A DNA stretch of 23,005 nt, from the NCBI GenBank assembly GCA_964537555.1, contig CAZIAD010000052.1:1-23005 (forward strand). The letters are read 5' to 3'. The notes under the pieces are model-generated. The model was not told where the DNA came from and did not search any database. It was given only the letters and a program-made list of their open reading frames with translations. Origin of the DNA: CAYRWR01 sp964537555. Lineage in GTDB: Bacteria > Spirochaetota > Brevinematia > Brevinematales > CAYRWR01. The position numbers and the translations under genes are program-made. Shown here piece by piece: positions 7,179 through 15,162 of this stretch (position 1 is the stretch's first letter; each line of letters begins with the position of its first letter).

Positions 7179-8078
7179 TTAAAACACCTCCCTGAGAGAA
7201 ATGCCCTGCGCTGCATGGGCGTCCGGAGTAAGGATGACAAAGGTCCCCAGATGGGAGAACACCAGATCTTCACGTATCTGGTCACCCGGTGTGAAGTTAA
7301 ACCAGATCCAGCTCATCCAGGATGATGAGTACCAGGCCCTGTATTTTCGTGCATCGGTGGTGACATGATAAGTGAGGCACTGGCCCTCTTCCCAGGGCAG
7401 CCCTTCCGGCGACACGGATGATAGGGTGCCCTTGTTAAGTATTTCCAATATATAATTTAAATTATTGGTGACATCGAAAATGGAAGTCGATTCCAGATTG
7501 CTGTAAGTCTGTGTGTCAGTATTCAAGGTGAATGTCCTGGTCACTAAATAGTGTTCCCCGGCATAATTCTGATAATTATGGGACCCGGATAATCTTCCAT
7601 CAGGCTGGATCTTAAACACACTCATTCCTATATTATTAGCGTAATAAGTGTGTTCAAAGGCTGCGGCGAAAAACTCCCGGGTGATCACATCCATAGAGTT
7701 GGTCAATGGGGCCCATATATATGACTGTCCTATTGATGGAGACAGATAATGATGACTGAGACTTAGAGACATGGTCAGTGTATTCGGATCATAATGATAA
7801 GTGCCTTTTTCTCCGTTGGTCTGCATCCATCCTATGTTACTTATTCCATCCCCATCAGAGTCACTCCCGTCTTCATAATAAAAAAAGGATGCATCATAGC
7901 TACCGTCTGTACCAAAGCTAATACTATGGCTATGACCAAATTGGTAAACCTGATCTTCAGGAAAAAAACCGCTTTCATCTACAGAGAGCAGGCTACCCTG
8001 GGTGCTCCGCATATGAATGGAACAGGATGTAAGAAGCATCATCATTAATAGCCCTGATCTAAAGGCTGATTTTTTCAT
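7179..8078 (-). CDS. Lipoprotein with acidic calcium-binding-like loop; unknown function
   Basis: The 299-residue product starts with a signal peptide and the lipobox LLTSC (Cys19), so it should be a lipid-anchored envelope protein. At 73-84 it has DSDGDGISNIGW, an Asp-rich loop like the calcium-binding DxDGDG repeats of surface proteins. The rest is rich in Ser, Thr, Tyr and aromatic residues and predicted to be mostly beta. It is the first gene of a two-gene unit with its paralog. A GGAGGT ribosome-binding site precedes the ATG, and a near-consensus promoter lies about 25-60 bp upstream. No family can be named. A surface adhesin or a periplasmic binding role are both possible; calcium binding is inferred only from the loop. 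Confidence 0.75.
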   Translation of the reverse strand: MKKSAFRSGLLMMMLLTSCSIHMRSTQGSLLSVDESGFFPEDQVYQFGHSHSISFGTDGSYDASFFYYEDGSDSDGDGISNIGWMQTNGEKGTYHYDPNTLTMSLSLSHHYLSPSIGQSYIWAPLTNSMDVITREFFAAAFEHTYYANNIGMSVFKIQPDGRLSGSHNYQNYAGEHYLVTRTFTLNTDTQTYSNLESTSIFDVTNNLNYILEILNKGTLSSVSPEGLPWEEGQCLTYHVTTDARKYRAWYSSSWMSWIWFNFTPGDQIREDLVFSHLGTFVILTPDAHAAQGISLREVF

Positions 8079-8108
8079 TCTGACATACCTCCATGCGGCC
8101 TTTTCTAC

Positions 8109-8137
8109 ATTTTAAATTTATGTTTCAGTATTGTCAA
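8109..8137 (-). promoter_or_regulatory. Sigma-70-type promoter for the paired secreted-protein genes
   Basis: Reading the minus strand, a perfect -35 box TTGACA (8137-8132) is followed by a 17-bp spacer and the -10 box TAAAAT (8114-8109). Transcription would start near 8102, giving a leader of about 24 nt that contains the GGAGGT ribosome-binding site of the 7179-8078 gene. Confidence 0.7.
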
Positions 8138-8239
8138 ACATACTAACAGATATTTAATATTGTTTAATATAAAAACCTAGATTTTGTATCAGATTTCGTG
8201 TGATTGCCAAAAAAAAAGGATATTTTTTTATGCTTTTGC

Positions 8240-8839
8240 TTATCTGGCCTTACGGGAATTGCCTGAATGTGAATCCAGGAGGCCTTTTAGGCCCAGACTG
8301 TAGAGATGGGTTATGAGTTCTGCTATTTGCACCGGAGGTTCAGGATGTGCACTGTTCAGCCACTCCTGTATGATCCCCATAGCACCATTGATAAAGAAGC
8401 TATAGATCATTTCCAGCTCCCTTTCAGACCTATGTCTGTATAGAGGTTTCCACTCTGCCAGAAACTCATCCCGGGCGATTGCAATCACTTTTTTTATATA
8501 ATTGGTGTCACCATGGGGCCCGAACAGTATGCGGCACAGATCCAGCTGAGAATAGACCTCCTGGATAATGGACAGCATATAGCTGCTCATCTTATCCTGG
8601 TCCATGATATTTTCCACATATCCGATGATAGATTCGTAGAGTTCATCCTGGAGCTGGCACAACAGGTCGTGGGGGCTGTCATAGTGGATATAGAAAGTGC
8701 CCCGGTTGATATCTGCCTTTTCACAAAGCTGAGTGACCGTGATCTTTTCCACGGGTTCATGTTCCAGAAGTTCGAGCAGACTCTGCCTTAGGACCATCCT
8801 GGTATATTTTGTCCTCCGGTCTTCTTTCACTTTTTTCAT
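8240..8839 (-). CDS. TetR/AcrR-family transcriptional regulator
   Basis: This 199-residue protein has a typical TetR N-terminal DNA-binding domain: TKYTRMVLRQSLLELL, then the helix-turn-helix KITVTQLCEKADINRGTFY with IHYDSPHDLL (about 33-61). The C-terminal ligand and dimerisation domain resembles the DhaS-like TetR group (SSYMLSIIQEVY...FFINGAMGIIQEWL). It is divergent from the exporter operon starting at 9063, the usual arrangement for a local repressor of an efflux system. The ATG follows GGGAGA, and a perfect 16-bp palindrome (8857-8872) sits 17 bp upstream, a good candidate for its own operator. The ligand is unknown. Confidence 0.88.
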   Translation of the reverse strand: MKKVKEDRRTKYTRMVLRQSLLELLEHEPVEKITVTQLCEKADINRGTFYIHYDSPHDLLCQLQDELYESIIGYVENIMDQDKMSSYMLSIIQEVYSQLDLCRILFGPHGDTNYIKKVIAIARDEFLAEWKPLYRHRSERELEMIYSFFINGAMGIIQEWLNSAHPEPPVQIAELITHLYSLGLKGLLDSHSGNSRKAR

Positions 8840-8856
8840 GACGCTTCTCCCTGTTA

Positions 8857-8872
8857 TGTATAGTACTATACA
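8857..8872. promoter_or_regulatory. Perfect 16-bp palindrome, candidate TetR operator
   Basis: TGTATAGTACTATACA at 8857-8872 equals its own reverse complement. It lies 17 bp upstream of the tetR start in the divergent intergenic region and overlaps TATAGT/TATACA sequences that could be the tetR -10 element. This fits autorepression by the adjacent TetR-family protein. Binding itself is inferred. Confidence 0.55.
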
Positions 8873-8920
8873 CTTCTATCTGATATTGGTGATTAAGTGA
8901 CACGATCTTAGAAAATAGTC

Positions 8921-8950
8921 TTGCTATCATTGTCACACTGTTAATATAAT
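8921..8950 (+). promoter_or_regulatory. Candidate promoter of the exporter operon
   Basis: TTGCTA (8921-8926) and a perfect TATAAT (8945-8950) are separated by 18 bp, pointing toward the RND gene at 9063. The inverted pair GTGACA (8897-8902) and TGTCAC (8931-8936) brackets the -35 box and could be a control site. The predicted leader of about 105 nt contains a second inverted repeat (8967-8975 with 9013-9021). Confidence 0.4.
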
Positions 8951-9062
8951 ATGAATGTGTTATATAATCAACAATAAGTTGGATTAAATTTACCTTGTTC
9001 TCTAAAAGGCTAATTGTTGATGCAAAAGACACTATTATGAAAAAATCAAGGAGATCTGATCT

Positions 9063-11873
9063 ATGGTCAAAAGAATCAGTGATTTTGTGATAAAACATTC
9101 CTCATGGATCATCATCGTCAGCATCGTGTTTACCGCAGGAATCAGTGTCTTTATTAAAAACCTGCATATAGATAATGATATAAAAAACTGGGTATCACCT
9201 CATAGCAGGATCGGCATGCTGCCCCATTATATCGACAAAGCCTTTGGGGGGACATCCCCTGTACTGGTAGTATTGGAAAATGATGATGTGTTTAGCTATG
9301 AAAGTCTTAGCACTATACGAAAGATATCCCGTACCGCCCAACAGTACGAGGAGATTGACGCGGTCATGAGTCTCACTGAGACTGTGGATATGACGTCTGA
9401 TGAATATGGAATCCTTATCCAGGATCTCTTCGGTGAGACTATCCCCACCAATTCCCTTAGGATACAAGAGCTGAAGGAGTATATACTGGCATCACCTAGT
9501 TACAGCGGAAAGATAGTGTCTAAAGATGCCCGGTCTACTATGCTATTTATGAAGATAAAATCCGGAAAAAAAGGAGACATCATCACCAGAAAGATAAAAG
9601 ATATGGTAATGGAGACCATAGACACTAATACTACCAAGGCCTATATAGGCGGAGACCGGGCTATTATGAATGACCTTTCTGAAATGGTGGTCAGTGACCT
9701 TTGGTTCCTGGTACCAGGTGTGGTGATCGTATTGGTACTTATCTTATTCGCCTCATTTCGGACACTGCGGGGGGTATTGCTTCCGTTGCTGACTGTGATG
9801 ATGTCCACTCTGATAGCCCTGGGACTGATGGGTTTACTGGGCGGGACCTTTAGTATGCTGGGGGCTGCCCTGCCTGTCATACTCATAGCTGTGAGCAGTG
9901 CATATGCCCTGCATTACCTCAATCGTTATTGTGAGGCAGGCTCGCTCTATGAAAAGAACGAAGATACCATCATCCATCAGACTAGCACGGATATAACTAA
10001 TCCTATCCTGATGTCAGGCTTGACTACCTTTTTCGGGTTTTTATCTCTGGTGGTGTCTGACCTGACTATCATACGTTCTTTTGGGGTATTTATATCCATA
10101 GGTATATTATTTGCCCTGGCTCTGGCTTTGCTGTTTGTGCCGGCTTTGCTGCACCGTCTGCCCCTGCAGCGTGTGACCACCTATCAGAAGAAAAAGGACC
10201 TATCTCACATAGAGGCAGGCAGATTTGCCTCTTCTCTGACCGGTTTTATGCTGAAATATAAATGGGCCATAATCGCACTTTATATCCTTTTATCCGGATT
10301 ATCTCTATTATTCATGAAAAATATACGTCCGGAACTGGACTTTATCAGTTATTTCAAACCGGATAGCCAGACTACGCAGGTCAGTAAAGTCATCAACAGA
10401 AACTTTGGAGGATTCAATCCCTTTTCCTTCTATATAAAAGGTAAGATACAGGACGCAGATATACAAAAATTGATGCTGGTATTGGAGGAAAATACCAAAA
10501 CTATGGCGCCCATGAGCAGTATGGGAGGTATTCACCGTGTTACTTCTGAGCTGAATTATCTCACTACCGGTATCAGGACTCTCCCTGAGACTACTGACGA
10601 GGTAAACAACCTGTGGTTTTTCATCGAAGGACAGGATGATATTTCCTCCATGATCACTTCAGACAAAAAGGAAGCTCTGATCAGTTTTATGCTCCCTTCT
10701 GTGGCATCTTCTTTTGAGAAGAAACTCTATGTGCCTCTGCAGCAGTTTCTAAATGACTATTCTTCCAGAGTTATGGTGGTAGAGATTCAGCCCACCAACC
10801 ACCATATAACACATCTGGTCACAATCATGCTCAGCAATCGTATGGTGGCACAGGGATTGACCAATCAGGGCCTGGAACAGAGGCTGCCTGGACTGGTTAT
10901 GAGTATAGCCCAGGATATGATGATTCAGAAAGCATTTTTCCCCCGTCAAAAGATAATCAACTATCTTTTGAGCGAAGAATGTGAGATCGAGATAAAAGAT
11001 CGTGGCCAGGCACGTAGGATATCGGGCATCCTGGAAGGAAAATCTTCACTGGCATCGATGAGTGACAGCCTGCACTCTGTTCTGGCTGTTTACGACCACG
11101 ATACAGTCTCCTCCCTGGCGGAAAGCATATATATGATGCTGGTAACTGAAGAACGTGTACAGAAGCTCGCCCAGGCATCCAAAAAAGCCCAGGCTGTGCT
11201 GGGTTCTGGCATCCCCTATACAGAGCTGGAATATGCACTGGGCCCCTTACTGTGGAGTAGTATGCCCGTAGCCAGTGATAGGTCCATTGATCCGGTGCGC
11301 ATAGTGGAGCTGGAAACTCTGAAGATCACAGGTACTTCATGGTTGTATTACCAGGTCAAAGGTAGAGTCACCCGGGGACAGTTACTGAGTATACTACTGG
11401 CTGTCATTGCAGTATTCTTTCTGAATACCTATACCTTTAAAAGTATTAAGATTGCACTTTTGTCTATGGTACCTATCCTGTTTACACTACTTATGAACTT
11501 CGGTATCATGGGCTTATTGGATATACCCCTGGATGTAGTGACTGCCATTATTGCCAGTATTGCTATCGGTACCGGTATTGACTACACCATCCATTTTATC
11601 ACCCGCTATCGTATTGAATATAGTAAATATAATGGTGACAGAGAAAAAGCGATCAGTCTGACCCTAAGTACGGTAGGCAAAGGTATACTGTACAATGCCC
11701 TCTCTGTGGGAGCGGGATTCCTGGTACTGTTATTTGCCAATGTCATGCCTATGCGCACTCTGGGCCTGATGCTGGCAGTCAGCATGTTAGTCAGCAGTAC
11801 ATCCGCACTGATACTATTACCTTTGCTAATGCATGAAAAAGAAATTATAAAATCAGTTCCTGAGGAGGATTAA
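9063..11873 (+). CDS. RND superfamily exporter, MMPL type (COG1033-like)
   Basis: This 936-residue inner-membrane transporter has the duplicated RND layout. TM1 is at about 13-31, followed by a first periplasmic domain and a helix bundle at about 210-370. A second half opens with a helix at about 398-418; its periplasmic domain is unusually long (about 420-770) and ends in a last helix bundle (about 775-930). The second bundle has the proton-relay-type motif GTGIDYTIHFITRY (D840); the matching site in the first bundle is SSAYALHYLNRY, with Ala280 in place of Asp. MMPL proteins move lipids and other hydrophobic molecules using the proton gradient. The start follows CAAGGAGATCTGATCT. It is divergent from tetR and one base ahead of the LolA-like gene. 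The substrate is not known. Confidence 0.88.
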   Translation: MVKRISDFVIKHSSWIIIVSIVFTAGISVFIKNLHIDNDIKNWVSPHSRIGMLPHYIDKAFGGTSPVLVVLENDDVFSYESLSTIRKISRTAQQYEEIDAVMSLTETVDMTSDEYGILIQDLFGETIPTNSLRIQELKEYILASPSYSGKIVSKDARSTMLFMKIKSGKKGDIITRKIKDMVMETIDTNTTKAYIGGDRAIMNDLSEMVVSDLWFLVPGVVIVLVLILFASFRTLRGVLLPLLTVMMSTLIALGLMGLLGGTFSMLGAALPVILIAVSSAYALHYLNRYCEAGSLYEKNEDTIIHQTSTDITNPILMSGLTTFFGFLSLVVSDLTIIRSFGVFISIGILFALALALLFVPALLHRLPLQRVTTYQKKKDLSHIEAGRFASSLTGFMLKYKWAIIALYILLSGLSLLFMKNIRPELDFISYFKPDSQTTQVSKVINRNFGGFNPFSFYIKGKIQDADIQKLMLVLEENTKTMAPMSSMGGIHRVTSELNYLTTGIRTLPETTDEVNNLWFFIEGQDDISSMITSDKKEALISFMLPSVASSFEKKLYVPLQQFLNDYSSRVMVVEIQPTNHHITHLVTIMLSNRMVAQGLTNQGLEQRLPGLVMSIAQDMMIQKAFFPRQKIINYLLSEECEIEIKDRGQARRISGILEGKSSLASMSDSLHSVLAVYDHDTVSSLAESIYMMLVTEERVQKLAQASKKAQAVLGSGIPYTELEYALGPLLWSSMPVASDRSIDPVRIVELETLKITGTSWLYYQVKGRVTRGQLLSILLAVIAVFFLNTYTFKSIKIALLSMVPILFTLLMNFGIMGLLDIPLDVVTAIIASIAIGTGIDYTIHFITRYRIEYSKYNGDREKAISLTLSTVGKGILYNALSVGAGFLVLLFANVMPMRTLGLMLAVSMLVSSTSALILLPLLMHEKEIIKSVPEED

Positions 11874-11874
11874 T

Positions 11875-12612
11875 ATGATAAGAACTATGACATTTTTGAT
11901 GCTAATACTTTTTACCACAACCGGATTGAGTTTCGCGATCACTGGGGATGAAGTCCTGACTAAAGTCGAGACCCTGATGACAAAGTCCAAAGACTCCTAC
12001 GGTCTGGCTACCATGACTCTGGGAAGTATAGAAGGCGGTAGCAAAGAAGTGCGTCAGCTCGAGATGTGGATGGCCGGTAAAGATAAACGCATCATAAAGT
12101 TTTTAAAACCGGCCAGTGTAATGGGTATCGGCCTCCTGGTTAGTGGCCCGACGGAGATGTATGTCTATCTTCCCGCTCTGAAAAAGATACGCCGTATTTC
12201 CGGTGGAGCCCGGAATGAAGACTTTCAGGGCACAGATTTTTCCTATGATGAAATGGGCAGCTATGAATATAAGAAGGATTATACCGCTGATATAGAGTCT
12301 GAAAATAGCTCATCCTATACACTGATATTGAAACGTAAACCCGGTTCTGAAAAGACCTATACCAGCATGAAGATGGTGGTCAGTAAAGAAAACTATGTCC
12401 CTATCCGGGCAGAAATGTATGATGGCACCACCCTGGTCAAGGTACTAAGCGTGGGCGAAGTCAAGGAGGTCAAAGGCTATATTATGCCTGTTTTTTTACG
12501 GGTGGAAAACAGAGTAAAACAGCATTATACCGAGATGACTATAGAAAATCTCCAGTTTGACCAGGGACTGGAGGACCAGGATGTGTTTAGCCAGAGATTT
12601 TTGAAAAAATAG
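11875..12612 (+). CDS. LolA-like outer-membrane lipoprotein-sorting family protein
   Basis: The 245-residue protein has an N-terminal signal peptide (cleavage near LSFA, about residue 21), so it is periplasmic. The body matches the LolA-like family that accompanies RND/MMPL exporters: LEMWMAGKDKRIIKFLKPA, GIGLLVSGPTEMYVYLPALK, KIRRISGGARNEDFQGTDFS. Such proteins have a half-barrel fold suited to carrying acyl chains. The ATG lies one base after the permease stop, with GAGGAGG inside the permease gene, so the two are tightly coupled. It would shuttle the exported substrate from the permease to the outer-membrane barrel; that route is inferred from the fold and gene order. It is probably not the housekeeping LolA. 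Confidence 0.85.
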   Translation: MIRTMTFLMLILFTTTGLSFAITGDEVLTKVETLMTKSKDSYGLATMTLGSIEGGSKEVRQLEMWMAGKDKRIIKFLKPASVMGIGLLVSGPTEMYVYLPALKKIRRISGGARNEDFQGTDFSYDEMGSYEYKKDYTADIESENSSSYTLILKRKPGSEKTYTSMKMVVSKENYVPIRAEMYDGTTLVKVLSVGEVKEVKGYIMPVFLRVENRVKQHYTEMTIENLQFDQGLEDQDVFSQRFLKK

Positions 12613-12658
12613 TTGGGCCCGTAAATAAAGAGGATAGACTTTATCTAAGGAAAGTACA

Positions 12659-14302
12659 ATGAAGAATATCTGTATATCAGTCACATTACTTTTAGCCTGT
12701 TTCACGATATCATATGCAATGGATATCAATGGTGATCTGAACATGGAACTGAGATTGGCATTGAGCAACGGCAACTACCTGATGAACCAGGAGAAACTAG
12801 CCCTGAAATTCCGTCATGATGCCAATATGAAGCTGAAGACGGTATTCGAGCTGGATTTTATATATGTCAATGGTTTAAGAAGTTCGATTAGTTATGACAA
12901 TTTGCTCACACCAGGGGATATTGGGGTATTTTATACTCAGTCTCCCCTGGAGATCGAGCTAAAAGAAGCCTATCTTAGCTACAGTCAGTTCTTATTACCT
13001 GACCTGGATCTGGTATTGGGTAAACAGCGCATCGCATGGGGAAAAGCAGATCAGTTTAATCCGACTGACCTCTTGAACCCGGCTGATTTGTCAGACCCTC
13101 TGGATTTCAGTAAAAAAGTCCCCACTTTGGCCCTGAATGCCCAGTATTATCTGCCCTTCCTGGATAGCAGTATACAGCTGGTATATGAACCCTATTCGCA
13201 GCCGGCCCGACTGAACCTCTTCTTTTTTGAACAGCTGCAGGAACAGTTAAAAGAACAGATAATCAGCGGAATGGGTGAGGCTGAAGTCACAGACCGGTCT
13301 AGCGGTTGGGGAGACAGCAGGGTAGAGATACCGGAATGGGAATGGAAAAATGGACTGGTCGGATCACGCTTTTCATTTTACCTGGCGGGTTTTGACATCT
13401 CAGTGAACGCGGTAAACAGAGCAAACGATTTTCCGGTACCGATTCTCTTAAACGGGGATATCACCGTGGATTCAGACATGGTTTTAGAAGCAGACATTAC
13501 TGCCACTTATGTACTGGGCAGTGGACAGACAAATATACGGACAAACAGTATTGTCACCAACAGCTCTTATCAGAAGATCGACATCAATTCCCATGATTAT
13601 GTCCTGGGATATGGAAGGGAATGGGAACTGGGCCTGGACTTTTCCCGGGATATGGGTGGGTTCCTGCTGTGGGGAGAAATGGGTATCTACTTAAGCGATG
13701 AGATCCCCATAAACGTAAATATAATCAGTGATGTAAGTGCAAATGTGCCTGCCACTGTATATATTACCCAGGTCATTGGAATACCTATTTTTACGTTCAC
13801 CAACTGGACAACCAACTATTCGGTCAGCAATATGACCATCACGACCAATGTACAGTTTACCAATGCAGTGTCAGACGTTTCTGTATCCAACCAGGCATCG
13901 GTGAAATATGTGATAGGCATAGATAAGATGTTTAGCCATGGATGGTATGGGAACTTCCAGTTTGTGCACGGACTATTTAACGAAAGAGGGACCTGGGGTC
14001 CGGCACGCCTGCAGGACTACTTTATACTGGCTGTACAGAAGACCATGCTGGGAGAAAAACTAGTCCTCACGTCCGCCGGGATGTTCAGTATTAATAATAT
14101 CTGGAATTCTTTCCAGGCAGAAGAATTCTTCCCCTACATTGGGTCCCACTATGGACTTTCCCTGCAGCTGTCAGCAGCGTATTCCCCCATACCTGACTTA
14201 AAGCTTGAACTGGGCATGGTGCTCATGGATGGTACTAATTCTACGCTGGCATTTATGAAAGAGAACGATATGTTTTTTACTAGATGCACCTATACCTTTT
14301 AA
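12659..14302 (+). CDS. Outer-membrane beta-barrel protein, DUF1302/alginate-export-like
   Basis: The 547-residue protein has a signal peptide (about 1-20, cleavage after SYA), then alternating amphipathic strands throughout, and ends in an aromatic residue (CTYTF) as outer-membrane barrels do. The stretch GKQRIAWGKADQFNPTDLLN continuing with PADLSDPLDF is characteristic of the DUF1302 and alginate-export-like barrels, which are found next to RND/MMPL and LolA-like genes. It lies 46 bp after the LolA-like gene with its own AAGGAAA ribosome-binding site. It probably forms the outer-membrane end of the export route. A Thr/Asn/Val-rich insert at about 365-415 looks like a long surface loop. Confidence 0.78.
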   Translation: MKNICISVTLLLACFTISYAMDINGDLNMELRLALSNGNYLMNQEKLALKFRHDANMKLKTVFELDFIYVNGLRSSISYDNLLTPGDIGVFYTQSPLEIELKEAYLSYSQFLLPDLDLVLGKQRIAWGKADQFNPTDLLNPADLSDPLDFSKKVPTLALNAQYYLPFLDSSIQLVYEPYSQPARLNLFFFEQLQEQLKEQIISGMGEAEVTDRSSGWGDSRVEIPEWEWKNGLVGSRFSFYLAGFDISVNAVNRANDFPVPILLNGDITVDSDMVLEADITATYVLGSGQTNIRTNSIVTNSSYQKIDINSHDYVLGYGREWELGLDFSRDMGGFLLWGEMGIYLSDEIPINVNIISDVSANVPATVYITQVIGIPIFTFTNWTTNYSVSNMTITTNVQFTNAVSDVSVSNQASVKYVIGIDKMFSHGWYGNFQFVHGLFNERGTWGPARLQDYFILAVQKTMLGEKLVLTSAGMFSINNIWNSFQAEEFFPYIGSHYGLSLQLSAAYSPIPDLKLELGMVLMDGTNSTLAFMKENDMFFTRCTYTF

Positions 14303-14407
14303 AGGAGACTGACTGAAGCTAACTAAATTGTCTGGATATTGGAGTCTAAATCTGGCAGCCTGTGACCGAATACAGTGCGCTGGATTTTCTGAAAGAGGAG
14401 TTTAAAT

Positions 14408-14893
14408 ATGAAAAACAGAGCATTCCTGGTCAGTATTCTGGGCATCATCCTCATAAACAGCTGTACTATAGGTTTCGATATTGATTCGGACCCTATTACT
14501 ATCGATGTGCCTAATACCCTGGGTGCGTATTTGGAACAAGCTATCGATGTCCCGCCCGAGCTGCATGACAGCAGGGCTACTTTTACAGAAGTCACAGTGA
14601 TGTATAACGTGACCAAGTCCGATGCACTCTCAGCTGATGTCAGTATCTATGTCTCTCCTCTGCAGGCATCGTCCCTGTTACCTGGTCCCGGCCATGAAAA
14701 GATCGTAGATGTAAGCCTGATATGGAGCTCCAGTACACTCTCCGGTGAGACTGTTTCCACCAATATTGAGTATGACCTGAACCATGGTTATGAGCAGATT
14801 TATATCGGTGTAAAAAATATGTCAGTAGGGCTTTTCAATCCAGTAAGCGTAGTGATGACTATCCATTTTAAGGGTGAATATAAATTATTTTAG
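14408..14893 (+). CDS. Small lipoprotein of unknown function in the exporter operon
   Basis: The 161-residue product has a short signal peptide with lipobox LINSC (Cys19), so it should be lipid-anchored in the envelope. The rest is mainly beta-type sequence (Val/Ile/Ser/Thr-rich) with no domain I recognise; there are no further cysteines and no membrane helix. A strong AAAGAGGAG ribosome-binding site precedes the ATG. It is 105 bp downstream of the barrel gene, on the same strand, and is the last gene before a strong terminator at 15110. By position it could be an accessory part of the exporter, but it might simply be a co-located gene. Confidence 0.7.
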   Translation: MKNRAFLVSILGIILINSCTIGFDIDSDPITIDVPNTLGAYLEQAIDVPPELHDSRATFTEVTVMYNVTKSDALSADVSIYVSPLQASSLLPGPGHEKIVDVSLIWSSSTLSGETVSTNIEYDLNHGYEQIYIGVKNMSVGLFNPVSVVMTIHFKGEYKLF

Positions 14894-15109
14894 TCTGTCC
14901 ACTTTAGAGAATAAAATCATTTGGAACTGGCTGTGTCGATCCCGTCTGCATAATGTCTGTACAGCCCCTCAAAACGGTTGCCACGTTCACTGTGTCTTTA
15001 TTATCGTATATTCCATGCGAGATAGGGAGCTAATGTTACCTGCTCGCATCGGTAGTGTGTATACCTACACTCGACTGTAAGGGTAGCCCTTAGAGTCCCA
15101 CCCACAAAA
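14894..15109. other. Non-coding stretch with several short hairpins
   Basis: No convincing gene is present; open frames here are short and lack ribosome-binding sites. The second half can fold into consecutive hairpins: ATGCGAG (15015-15021) with CTCGCAT (15043-15049), AGTGT with ACACT around 15054-15070, and TAAGGG (15078-15083) with CCCTTA (15087-15092). They are followed at once by the terminator at 15110. It may be just the tail of the exporter mRNA, or a small RNA; no known RNA family was recognised and it is not a tRNA. Confidence 0.3.
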
Positions 15110-15146
15110 AAATGGCTGCCCCGCGAAGGGCAGCCATTTATATTTT
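15105..15146. terminator. Strong bidirectional intrinsic terminator
   Basis: A 12-bp perfect stem, AAATGGCTGCCC (15110-15121) with GGGCAGCCATTT (15128-15139), has a 6-nt loop. On the minus strand it is followed by a run of eight T, ending the acyl-CoA dehydrogenase operon whose stop codon is at 15163. On the plus strand ATATTTTA follows, ending the exporter operon. It separates two convergent operons. Confidence 0.9.
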
Positions 15147-15162
15147 AGCTTAGTGGTCAATC

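Noticed and set aside
14874..15080. 68-codon open frame after the last exporter-operon gene
   Set aside because: Overlaps the lipoprotein end, has no ribosome-binding site, and the translation shows no secretion signal or recognisable domain.
15078..15104. Possible tRNA or tmRNA 3' end (CCCTTAGAGTCCCACCCACA)
   Set aside because: No matching acceptor stem, T-arm motif or anticodon arm was found upstream.
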